The notes beneath the pieces are model-generated. The model searched no databases and was not told where the DNA came from. It worked only from the letters and a program-made list of their open reading frames with translations. From the NCBI GenBank assembly GCA_902766845.1, contig CACXFD010000204.1:1-17856 (forward strand): a stretch of 17,856 nt of DNA. Reading direction: 5' to 3'. Shown piece after piece: positions 8,057 to 14,316 of the stretch. Position 1 is the first letter of the stretch; every line of letters begins with the position of its first letter. The DNA is from an uncultured Lachnospiraceae bacterium. Lineage in GTDB: Bacteria; Bacillota; Clostridia; Lachnospirales; Lachnospiraceae. Position numbers and translations under genes: made by a program.

Positions 8057-8123
8057 GACCATAAGACCGGCCTTCGGACCGGAAAGCCGGTGGGCGCATC
8101 AAGAGCGGCGCGCCGGAGCATAG

Positions 8124-8153
8124 AAAAAGGACCCCCTCACGGGGGTCCTTTTT
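8124..8153. terminator. Bidirectional intrinsic terminator
   Basis: A perfect 13-bp stem, AAAAAGGACCCCC with GGGGGTCCTTTTT around TCAC, ends both the rightward lipoprotein transcript and the leftward oxidoreductase operon. Confidence 0.95.
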
Positions 8154-8199
8154 CTGTGTCGTTTTGTCCGGGCGGCCGGCGCGGCAAGCCGCGCTCCGT

Positions 8200-8562
8200 T
8201 TACGCGATGCTGCGCGAGGCGACCACGTTGATCCCGGTGCCGCAGACGTCGGGCAGGATCACGTCGCCCATCTTGACCGGCGCGCTGACCGCGCAGGCGG
8301 CCAGCTGGCGCATCACGTCAAAGTGCAGGCGCAGCGGCAGGGCCGCGTCCGTGCGCACGGGCAGCAGGCAGTTGTGGGCTGCGCCGTCGATGCGGACCGT
8401 GGAGGCCAGCACGCGTTCGGGGTCCACGACCTCTTTTTCCGCGAAGGTCAGGCCGCGCGGGCACTTGTTGCCGACGGCGGATATGATATGCTTATTCTCA
8501 TCGACCTCGACGTCGAGCTCGCACTCGTTCGGGCAGGTCGTGCAGCAGATCCTCATCTTCAT
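8200..8562 (-). CDS. DUF1667 domain-containing protein (COG3862-like)
   Basis: A 120-residue Cys-rich protein with CCTTCPNEC at the N-terminus (Cys6, 7, 10, 14) and a further KCPRG motif around residue 38, the pattern of the DUF1667 family. The cysteines probably bind metal or an iron-sulfur cluster. The family normally accompanies GlpA/GlpB-like FAD oxidoreductases in anaerobes, probably as an electron-transfer or assembly partner, which fits this position. The start codon overlaps the upstream gene's stop by four bases (ATGA), indicating translational coupling. It is the last gene of the three-gene operon and ends 47 bp before the terminator. Confidence 0.9.
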   Translation of the reverse strand: MKMRICCTTCPNECELDVEVDENKHIISAVGNKCPRGLTFAEKEVVDPERVLASTVRIDGAAHNCLLPVRTDAALPLRLHFDVMRQLAACAVSAPVKMGDVILPDVCGTGINVVASRSIA

Positions 8563-9848
8563 TTCTCTTCCTCCATGCTCACCGTGATCTCATCGCCGGC
8601 GCCGGCCAGCAGCTTGGCCGGGACGATCTGGCATTCCATGATGCTGGGCTTATAGGCGCGCGCCTTGCCGCGGAAGATCTCCGTCTCCCCGCTTTTTACG
8701 ACCAGGACGCCGTTTTCCACCGGACGGCGCACGCGGAAGTAGATCGACGCGTTCCGGTCTTTGCGGATGAAAGTCGGGACCGTGTAGCCGACCGGCTGCG
8801 CGGCGGACACGCGGATGCAGGCGCCGTCCGCTTCCCCGTCCGCGGGAGCCGGATCCCCGCCCTGCAGCGCATAGGCGGCCGCAAAGGAACCGGCACGCTC
8901 GGCCTCGACCGTCACGTTGTCCGCGAGGTCGTGCACGTGCAGGACGTTGCCGCAGGAGAAGATGCCGGGAACGCTGGTCTCGTAGGTATCGTTCACGAGG
9001 GCGCCGTTGGTGGCCGGGTTCAGCTCCACGCCCGCGGTGCGGGACACCTCGTTCTCGGGGATCAGGCCGATGGACAGCAGCAGCGTGTCGCACGGGATGA
9101 CCTCCTGCGTGCCTTCGATGGGCCGCAGGTTCTCATCGACCTTCGAGACCTCGACGGCTTCCACGCGCTCCTTGCCGATGACCTTCGTGACCGTGGTGGA
9201 CAGGTGCAGCGGGATGCCGAAGTCCTCGAGGCAGTTCTTGATGTTCCGGAACAGGCCGTTGGCGTACGGCATCAGCTCATAGACGCCGAGCACCTTCATG
9301 CCCTCGAGCGAAAGGCGGCGCGCCATGATCAGGCCGATGTCGCCGGAGCCGAGGATCACGAAACGGGAGCCGGGCTTTAAGTTTTCCATATTGATGTAGC
9401 GCTGGGCCAGGCCCGCCGTGAACACGCCGGAGACGCGGCTGCCCGGGATCTTGATCTCGCCGCGGGTGCGTTCGCGGCAGCCCATCGCGAGGACCACGGC
9501 CTTCGCGCCGAGGACGTAGCGGCCGGTCTCGTTGATCAGCGAGATCTGATGAAGGTGTCCGTTCTCTTCGGAGGCCGGTTCGATCGACAGCACCATTGAG
9601 GAGAGCAGGACGTCCACGTCCGTGGCGGCCAGCCGGTCGATCAGACGCTGCGCGTATTCGGGGCCGGTCAGCTCCTGCTTGAAATATTTGAGGCCGAAGC
9701 CCGGATGGATGCACTGGTTCAGGATACCGCCGAGCTCGTCGTTGCGCTCGATCAGCGCCACGTTTGCGCCGGCCTCGTGGGCCTTCAGGGCGGCGGAGAG
9801 GCCCGCGGGGCCGCCTCCGATCACGATCACATCATAGGAGGTCTTCAT
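8559..9848 (-). CDS. NAD(P)/FAD-dependent oxidoreductase (GlpB-position subunit)
   Basis: A 429-residue pyridine nucleotide-disulphide oxidoreductase-type flavoprotein. Motifs: FAD-binding GGGPAG (11-16), the ELGGILNQCIHPGFG segment with a Cys typical of this group, NAD-binding GSGDIG (167-172), and FSCGNVLHVHDL as the second FAD contact. The C-terminal 110 residues form an extra domain. The start codon shares one base with the stop of the upstream gene (TGATG), so the two are made together. By position and type it is the partner that could exchange electrons between NAD(P) and the FAD/BFD subunit. In related anaerobe operons such trios are annotated as anaerobic glycerol-3-phosphate dehydrogenase, but the substrate is not proven by sequence. 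Confidence 0.9.
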   Translation of the reverse strand: MKTSYDVIVIGGGPAGLSAALKAHEAGANVALIERNDELGGILNQCIHPGFGLKYFKQELTGPEYAQRLIDRLAATDVDVLLSSMVLSIEPASEENGHLHQISLINETGRYVLGAKAVVLAMGCRERTRGEIKIPGSRVSGVFTAGLAQRYINMENLKPGSRFVILGSGDIGLIMARRLSLEGMKVLGVYELMPYANGLFRNIKNCLEDFGIPLHLSTTVTKVIGKERVEAVEVSKVDENLRPIEGTQEVIPCDTLLLSIGLIPENEVSRTAGVELNPATNGALVNDTYETSVPGIFSCGNVLHVHDLADNVTVEAERAGSFAAAYALQGGDPAPADGEADGACIRVSAAQPVGYTVPTFIRKDRNASIYFRVRRPVENGVLVVKSGETEIFRGKARAYKPSIMECQIVPAKLLAGAGDEITVSMEEEK

Positions 9849-11323
9849 CAGGCTTCCCCCTTTCCGGCCTCAGGGCCTTCCTTGACGGCGCCGGACAGGA
9901 TCCAGGAACCGTCGCTCTCCAGACGGACGTCCTCCGGCCGGATACCGAGCTCACGGGACAGGATGTGCACGACCTTGCTCTGGCAGAAGCCGCTCTGGCA
10001 GCGGCCCATGCCCGCGCGCGTGCGGCGCTTGACCGCTTCCACGGTGGTGGCCCTCGGGTTGCGGTGGATGGCGGCCACGATCTCGCCTTCGGTCACGGTC
10101 TCGCAGCGGCAGACGATGCGGCCGTACGCCGGATCCTGCCGGATCAGGTCCGCCTGCCCCTCGGGCGACAGCTCCGAGAAGTCCGCGGGCTCGCGGTGAA
10201 TCGGATCCCAGTTCTCTTTCTCTTCCAGCGGCACGCCGTTTTCGCGCAGCATGTTCACGACGTAGAGCGCGAGCGCGGGCGCGGCAGCGATGCCGGGCGA
10301 CTGGATGCCGGCCACGTGGAACCAGTTTTCGCAGACCGCGGACGGCTTGATCCAGAAATCGTTGTTGTTATTCTCCGCGACGGCGCGCTCCCCGGCAAAG
10401 GTACGGATGACCTTGCGCGTGTTCAGGCCGTTCACGAGCTTGGTGGAGCCCTTCAGCAGCTCCTCGATGCCCCAGGCGTAGGAGTCGGTGTCATCCTTGT
10501 CGCGGTAGACGGCCGTCGCGCTGACGAGGACGTTGCCGGACAGCGTGGTCAGGGACACCACGCCCTTGGATTCGGGCGACGGGATCGGGTAGAGCGGCAT
10601 AAGGTCCTTGACGCCGCATTCCTTATCCATCATCAGCAGGTCGCCGTGGCGGGCGATGATGTTGTATTCATCGATGCCGGCGAGACGGGCGACGTCGTCC
10701 GCGTGCAGGCCGGCCGCGTCCACGATGTACCGGCAGGAGAAGGTCTCCTTCGGCGTGGTGACCGTGAAGGTCCCGTCCGCTTCTTTGCAGACGCCCGTGA
10801 CCGGGCTGTCCAGATAAAAGTCCACGCCGTTCGCGACCGCGTTCTCACAGGCCGCGATCGCGACCTCGAACGGATCCACGAGGCCGGTCGTGGGCGTATA
10901 GATGGCGTATTTCGCGTTCGGGGTGCACTGCGGCTCGATCTCGAGGATGCGGGCCGTGTCTTTGATCAGTTCGATCCCGGGCACGCCGTTCTTGTGGCCG
11001 TTGTCCAGCAGCTTTTCCAGATAGCGAAGATCCTCTTCGTCAAAACCGATGACCATGGAGCCGGTGCGCTTGAAGCGGAAGCCGAGCTCCTTTGCGTAAT
11101 TCTCATAGAGGGCGTTGCCTTCGACGTTGAGCTTTGCCTTGAGTGTCCCGGGGGCCGGGTCGTCTCCGGCATGGATCATGCCGCCGTTGGCTTTGGTGGT
11201 GCCGGCCGCGACGTCCGCGTTCTTTTCCAGGACCGCCGTGCGCAGCCGGTAACGGGAGAGCTCCCGCGCGACGGCGCATCCGGAGATCCCGGCGCCGATA
11301 ATGATCAGGTCATATGTCTGCAT
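9848..11323 (-). CDS. GlpA/COG0579-like FAD oxidoreductase with BFD [2Fe-2S] domain
   Basis: A 491-residue flavoprotein. Residues 1-360 form a DAO/L-2-hydroxyglutarate oxidase-like FAD fold beginning YDLIIIGAGISGC (GxGxxG at 10-15), with GTTKANGGMIHAG typical of the group and HVAGIQSPGIAAAP near its end. The C-terminal domain carries CRC (Cys405, 407) and CQSGFC (Cys442, 447), the four ligands of a BFD-type [2Fe-2S] cluster. This is the GlpA-like subunit of an anaerobic glycerol-3-phosphate dehydrogenase-type complex, though related enzymes oxidise other 2-hydroxy substrates. I place the start at 11323: GGAAAGG (complement of 11330-11336) is six bases upstream, whereas the longer in-frame ATG at 11362 has no ribosome site. 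First gene of a leftward operon with a near-consensus promoter at 11387-11415. Confidence 0.92.
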   Translation of the reverse strand: MQTYDLIIIGAGISGCAVARELSRYRLRTAVLEKNADVAAGTTKANGGMIHAGDDPAPGTLKAKLNVEGNALYENYAKELGFRFKRTGSMVIGFDEEDLRYLEKLLDNGHKNGVPGIELIKDTARILEIEPQCTPNAKYAIYTPTTGLVDPFEVAIAACENAVANGVDFYLDSPVTGVCKEADGTFTVTTPKETFSCRYIVDAAGLHADDVARLAGIDEYNIIARHGDLLMMDKECGVKDLMPLYPIPSPESKGVVSLTTLSGNVLVSATAVYRDKDDTDSYAWGIEELLKGSTKLVNGLNTRKVIRTFAGERAVAENNNNDFWIKPSAVCENWFHVAGIQSPGIAAAPALALYVVNMLRENGVPLEEKENWDPIHREPADFSELSPEGQADLIRQDPAYGRIVCRCETVTEGEIVAAIHRNPRATTVEAVKRRTRAGMGRCQSGFCQSKVVHILSRELGIRPEDVRLESDGSWILSGAVKEGPEAGKGEA

Positions 11324-11386
11324 GTCCATCCTTTCCGGCTGCGCGGCAGCCTTCGTGACCATAGAAAAGCCGTCTGGTTGTTACCT

Positions 11387-11415
11387 ATTATAATGAAGGA
11401 CCCCGTTCCCGTCAA
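11387..11415 (-). promoter_or_regulatory. Sigma-A promoter of the FAD oxidoreductase operon
   Basis: On the minus strand TTGACG (11410-11415) and a perfect TATAAT (11387-11392) are 17 bases apart. Transcription would begin near 11380, leaving a leader of about 57 bases to the start at 11323. Confidence 0.88.
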
Positions 11416-11756
11416 CCGCCGCGGCAGAAAAAACGCGCAGTCCGGGACGGCCGGATCGCAGGCGGCGCGGGAGCCGGACCGGCCGCGCGGCAGCGGCGGA
11501 ACGGACGCGGCGCGGGTGTGTCCGAATCCAAAACAAAACCAAATAGAAACAACATAATCGGGCACGCGTTTTCGGCCGCCGAAAGCCCTTTTCCGGGCTT
11601 TCAAAGGGCCGGCAGCTGCGGCGCCAATGTTACAAAGTTATTAAACCCTACTAATAAAAAAGCGAGAAACGGCGCGAAATCTTGCGCACATTAGACAAAT
11701 CGGCCCCCCTCATTTCGTGTGTTTCCACAAAATGCGCAAGATACCAAAAGCGCATC
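11416..11756. promoter_or_regulatory. Divergent control region between redox and PTS operons
   Basis: About 340 bp without a gene. GC-rich sequence to about 11600 gives way to an AT-rich half. It contains a 15-bp palindrome (11570-11584, TTTCGGC around C), an adjacent 8-bp hairpin (GAAAGCCC 11581-11588 with GGGCTTTC 11595-11602) without a T-tract, and a 10-bp inverted repeat (listed separately). Open frames crossing it lack ribosome sites and I see no protein in it. Confidence 0.6.
11679..11742. repeat. 10-bp inverted repeat, operator candidate
   Basis: ATCTTGCGCA (11679-11688) and its exact complement TGCGCAAGAT (11733-11742) flank 44 bases, about six helical turns from centre to centre at a rough estimate. 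Each arm holds the self-complementary TGCGCA core. A related GCGCATCTTG (11751-11760) overlaps the -35 of the PTS promoter. The layout suggests paired binding of a regulator, possibly with looping. Confidence 0.5.
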
Positions 11757-11785
11757 TTGACAAACGAACAAAAAGTGGGTATAAC
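11757..11785 (+). promoter_or_regulatory. Sigma-A promoter of the PTS operon
   Basis: A perfect TTGACA (11757-11762) and TATAAC (11780-11785) are separated by 17 bases. Transcription should start near 11792. The palindrome TAACGTTA (11782-11789) overlaps the -10 and start region and could be an additional operator. Confidence 0.88.
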
Positions 11786-11792
11786 GTTAAAT

Positions 11793-11829
11793 GGATTCTG
11801 AAGAATCCTGCATTAGTCTGCTTATGCAG
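11793..11829 (+). other. Two 5'-end hairpins in the PTS leader
   Basis: GGATTC-TGAA-GAATCC (11793-11808) begins almost at the predicted transcription start. CTGCAT pairs with ATGCAG (11808-11829) directly after it and ends just upstream of the ribosome site GAGGAGGTG. A 5'-terminal hairpin can protect an mRNA from decay; no known riboswitch fold is recognised. Confidence 0.5.
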
Positions 11830-11848
11830 AAAGCGAGGAGGTGGACAG

Positions 11849-12307
11849 ATGTTACTCAGAAAGGATCTGATCCGGCTGAACGTGGCGGCGGAAACGTCCG
11901 AGGAAGCGCTGCGCGCCATGGCGCAGGTATTCGTGGATACCGGCGTGGCGAAGGAGAGCTATCCCGATGCCATCGTTCTGCGCGAGAGCAAGTATCCGAC
12001 CGGTCTGCCCGTACAGGACAAGGACTTCGACATTGCCACACCGCATACCTTTGCGGAGCATGTGAATGAGGAAGCCATGGGCGTGTGCGTGCTGCAGCAT
12101 CCGGTACAGTTCCAGCAGATGGGTACGCCGGAGATCACGCTGCATCCCCAGATCCTGCTGATGCTCGCGATCGTGGACCCGCAGGCCCAGATCAAGACGC
12201 TCCGCAAGATCATGAAGCTGATCCAGAATCCCGATGCGCTGAGCGCCGTCCGGGACGCGAAGACGCCGGATGAAGTCTATGACATCCTGAGCCCGCTGCT
12301 CGCGTAA
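11849..12307 (+). CDS. PTS sugar transporter subunit IIA (fructose/mannitol-galactitol type)
   Basis: A 152-residue cytosolic EIIA of the PTS_EIIA_2 family, which accepts phosphate from HPr and passes it to EIIB. The phosphorylated histidine is His66 in DIATPHTFAEH; His71 is the nearby second histidine. Length matches stand-alone GatA-type proteins. The start follows GAGGAGGTG at 11835-11843 and gives MLLRKDLIRLN; the open frame extends upstream to 11717, but that part crosses the promoter. First gene of the operon; EIIB follows after 91 bp, so the subunits of the permease are separate chains, as in galactitol systems. Confidence 0.92.
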   Translation: MLLRKDLIRLNVAAETSEEALRAMAQVFVDTGVAKESYPDAIVLRESKYPTGLPVQDKDFDIATPHTFAEHVNEEAMGVCVLQHPVQFQQMGTPEITLHPQILLMLAIVDPQAQIKTLRKIMKLIQNPDALSAVRDAKTPDEVYDILSPLLA

Positions 12308-12313
12308 GCTTTT

Positions 12314-12382
12314 GCGTCCGCGAACGGACGCACCATCACACAGACAATCACATGATTGTACCCTTACAAACCATTTTTTTTT
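12314..12382 (+). other. Intercistronic hairpins and T-run between EIIA and EIIB
   Basis: GCGTCCG-CGAA-CGGACGC (12314-12331) is a compact 7-bp hairpin. ACAATCA with TGATTGT (12344-12359) forms a second. A run of nine T lies at 12374-12382, 14 bases further on, just before the EIIB ribosome site. The distance makes a simple terminator unlikely; partial attenuation or an mRNA processing site is possible. Confidence 0.5.
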
Positions 12383-12398
12383 AGGGAGGTATTTTGTT

Positions 12399-12713
12399 AT
12401 GGCAAGACCCAAGGTCGTCAAGTTTCTCACTGTCTGCGGTTCCGGTATCGTGACTTCTTCCATGATCGCGAACATCATCTCCGAGTTCCTGGAAGAGGAA
12501 GGCTACGAGCCTGAACCCAGCGAGTGCAACCCCAGCGAGATGGCGAATTTCATCGCCCGCGTCCGCCCTATGTTCGTGGCTAATGCCAGCCCGATCGACG
12601 CGGATGAGCTGGATGGAACCCCGGCTATTCCTGCTATTGGATTGATCACCGGACTGGGTGTCGACGAGTTCAAGGACAAAGTTCGCGAAGTCCTTCAGGC
12701 GGCCGGTATTTGA
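12399..12713 (+). CDS. PTS galactitol-type subunit IIB (GatB-like)
   Basis: A 104-residue EIIB with the phosphorylated Cys13 in the P-loop-like FLTVCGSGIVTSSM, the hallmark of galactitol/lactose-fold IIB proteins. It receives phosphate from EIIA and transfers it to the sugar carried by EIIC. AGGGAGGT (12383-12390) sets the start at 12399; an upstream in-frame ATG at 12312 falls in the hairpin region. Codon use is richer in T-ending codons than in the mfd or oxidoreductase genes, a sign of high expression. Followed after 68 bp by EIIC. Confidence 0.92.
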   Translation: MARPKVVKFLTVCGSGIVTSSMIANIISEFLEEEGYEPEPSECNPSEMANFIARVRPMFVANASPIDADELDGTPAIPAIGLITGLGVDEFKDKVREVLQAAGI

Positions 12714-12748
12714 TCTGGAATAGCAAGATTATCATTTTTCATCAAAGT

Positions 12749-12767
12749 TTCTAAACATCGTTTAGAA
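12749..12767 (+). other. Hairpin abutting the EIIC ribosome site
   Basis: TTCTAAA and TTTAGAA form a 7-bp stem around CATCG. The 3' arm touches the Shine-Dalgarno AAGGAGG (about 12766-12772). It could stabilise a processed 5' end or modulate EIIC translation. Confidence 0.5.
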
Positions 12768-12781
12768 GGAGGGTTAACTAA

Positions 12782-14194
12782 ATGGACGCTTTTTTTGGTG
12801 CGTTGAAGGCATTCTTTGATACCTTCCCCGCTGCCGTGTTCGTGCCCGTCATCATGTTCATCATTAACCTGGCTTTCAAGGTCACTCCTAAAAAGGCTTT
12901 CATCTCCGCTCTGAGCGCTGGTGTCGGTCTGGAAGGCTTCAGCCTGGTTATCGGTTCCTATGGCGGCGTTATCAACCCGGTCATCGATCGTATGATCGCG
13001 ACCACCAGCATCAACCTGCCGGTGTATGACCTTGGTTGGCCGAACACCTCCGTCGTTGCTTACTCCACCGAGGCCGGTATGGTCTTCATCGCCATCTGCA
13101 TCCTGCTGCAGGTCGTTCTGTTCCTTGTTAAGTGGACGAACGTCTTCCAGGCTGGTGACCTTTGGAACAACTACTCCTATATGTGCTGGGGTTCCATGGT
13201 CGTCGTCCTTGGCAAGGGCATGGCGATGGCTATCGTCCTGATGATCATCCAGCAGCTGTACACCCTGCTGCTCACGGAAGTCATCGCGAAGCGCTGGTCC
13301 ACGTACTACGGCTATCCCGGATGCTCCATCGCGTCCCTGCATACCGCTACCATCTGCGTGGTCGCCATCCCGCTGAACTGGATCATGAACAAGCTTGGCC
13401 TGTACAAGGTCCAGGCGGATCCGGTCTCCATGAAGAAGAAGCTCGGCTTCATCGGTGAGCCTATGACCCTGGGTCTGATCCTTGGTCTGATCATCGGTTT
13501 CGTTGGCAACATCACCCGTCTCGGTGAGCTGGCTGCCTGGGGTGAGATCTTCACCTGCGGTATCGCCACCTCCGCCGTTATGTCCGTGTTCCCTCGTATT
13601 TCGGCCATCTTCTCCGGCGCCTTCACGGCTATGACCGAGGCTTCCAAGAAGAACACCAAGGGCCGTAAGGGCGAGTGGTACCTGGCTGTCAACGATGCTA
13701 CCGGTTACGGTGAGACCGCTACCCTGATCTCCGGTCTGATCACCATGCCGTTCTGCCTGTTCCTGTCCTTCATCCTGCCGGGCAACCAGTGCCTGCCGGT
13801 GGTGGACCTTGTGGCCATCCCTTACTGCATCCAGCCGATGGTCGCCATGGCTAACGGCAACGTCCTGAAGTCTGTTATCGGCGGCGTGCTGATCTCCATC
13901 GTCTTCCTGTATGTCTGCACCTGGTGCGGTCCTACGTTCGATGCGGTCGTCCGTAACGTCGGTGGCCAGACTGCTTCCGATACGTCCCTGATGGTTACGT
14001 CCCTGATCATCATTGGCCAGCCGATCGGCTACCTGCTGTTCGCGCTTGTCAATGCGATGGGCTGGATCGGCGTCGTGATCGAGCTTGCGATCTACGCTGT
14101 CCTGTACATCGTCCTCAAGAAGAACATGGACAAGATCCATGAGGCTCTTGAGCGTCAGGCTCTGAACCCCAGCGGCAAGGCTGAGGAAGCGTAA
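12782..14194 (+). CDS. PTS galactitol-family subunit IIC (GatC-like)
   Basis: A 470-residue polytopic membrane protein with roughly 10-12 hydrophobic segments. It fits the GatC-type EIIC family: VIMFIINLAFKVTPKKAF near the N-terminus, the VGLEGFSLVIG segment, and AGDLWNNYSYMCWGSM, with a cluster of charged residues at 208-222 between membrane blocks. It binds and translocates the substrate while EIIB phosphorylates it. Family members serve galactitol and other polyols or pentoses; I cannot tell which here. The start is set by AAGGAGGG ahead of ATG. Codons GGT, GCT and GTT are frequent, contrasting with the GGC/GCG style of the neighbours, in line with strong expression. A long hairpin follows before enzyme I. 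No polyol-phosphate dehydrogenase or aldolase gene is present. Confidence 0.9.
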   Translation: MDAFFGALKAFFDTFPAAVFVPVIMFIINLAFKVTPKKAFISALSAGVGLEGFSLVIGSYGGVINPVIDRMIATTSINLPVYDLGWPNTSVVAYSTEAGMVFIAICILLQVVLFLVKWTNVFQAGDLWNNYSYMCWGSMVVVLGKGMAMAIVLMIIQQLYTLLLTEVIAKRWSTYYGYPGCSIASLHTATICVVAIPLNWIMNKLGLYKVQADPVSMKKKLGFIGEPMTLGLILGLIIGFVGNITRLGELAAWGEIFTCGIATSAVMSVFPRISAIFSGAFTAMTEASKKNTKGRKGEWYLAVNDATGYGETATLISGLITMPFCLFLSFILPGNQCLPVVDLVAIPYCIQPMVAMANGNVLKSVIGGVLISIVFLYVCTWCGPTFDAVVRNVGGQTASDTSLMVTSLIIIGQPIGYLLFALVNAMGWIGVVIELAIYAVLYIVLKKNMDKIHEALERQALNPSGKAEEA

Positions 14195-14226
14195 GCGTGT
14201 TGCTTTTTAGCACACACTGAACTCAA

Positions 14227-14273
14227 AAGGGCACATTGTACTGTACACCCAGCAGTGCAGTGTGCCCTTCTTT
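14227..14273 (+). terminator. Leaky terminator/attenuator between EIIC and enzyme I
   Basis: A 17-bp stem (14227-14243 with 14253-14269, two or three G-T pairs, loop of 9) with outer arm AAGGGCACA/TGTGCCCTT is followed by CTTTC. The short T-tract suggests partial termination, which would reduce ptsI/ptsH read-through relative to the EII genes. Confidence 0.7.
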
Positions 14274-14276
14274 CGA

Positions 14277-14295
14277 CCCGGCAGGACCTGCCGGG
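14277..14295 (+). other. GC-rich hairpin before the enzyme I ribosome site
   Basis: CCCGGCAG and CTGCCGGG pair perfectly around GAC, 12 bases before AGGAGGAG. It lies directly after the attenuator and could protect a processed downstream message. Confidence 0.5.
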
Positions 14296-14316
14296 CCCGG
14301 TGCAGCAGGAGGAGTT

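Noticed and set aside
6533..8062. 509-codon minus-strand frame opposite the lipoprotein
   Set aside because: It runs across the mfd end, a consensus promoter and the whole lipoprotein gene. Its Gly/Arg/Phe repeats are only the complement of the TEA repeat.
9764..11557. 597-codon plus-strand frame opposite the GlpA-like gene
   Set aside because: It is antisense to a protein with clear FAD and [2Fe-2S] motifs, has no ribosome site and reads through the oxidoreductase promoter.
11581..11602. GAAAGCCC/GGGCTTTC hairpin as an intrinsic terminator
   Set aside because: No T-tract follows on either strand and no gene ends nearby; kept as part of the control region.
11717..11848. Upstream extension of the EIIA reading frame
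   Set aside because: The extension overlaps the inverted repeat and TTGACA/TATAAC promoter; the ribosome site and the family start both indicate 11849.
12695..14140. 481-codon minus-strand frame opposite EIIC
   Set aside because: The product is an Asp/His/Gln-rich antisense translation of a membrane protein gene, with no family resemblance.
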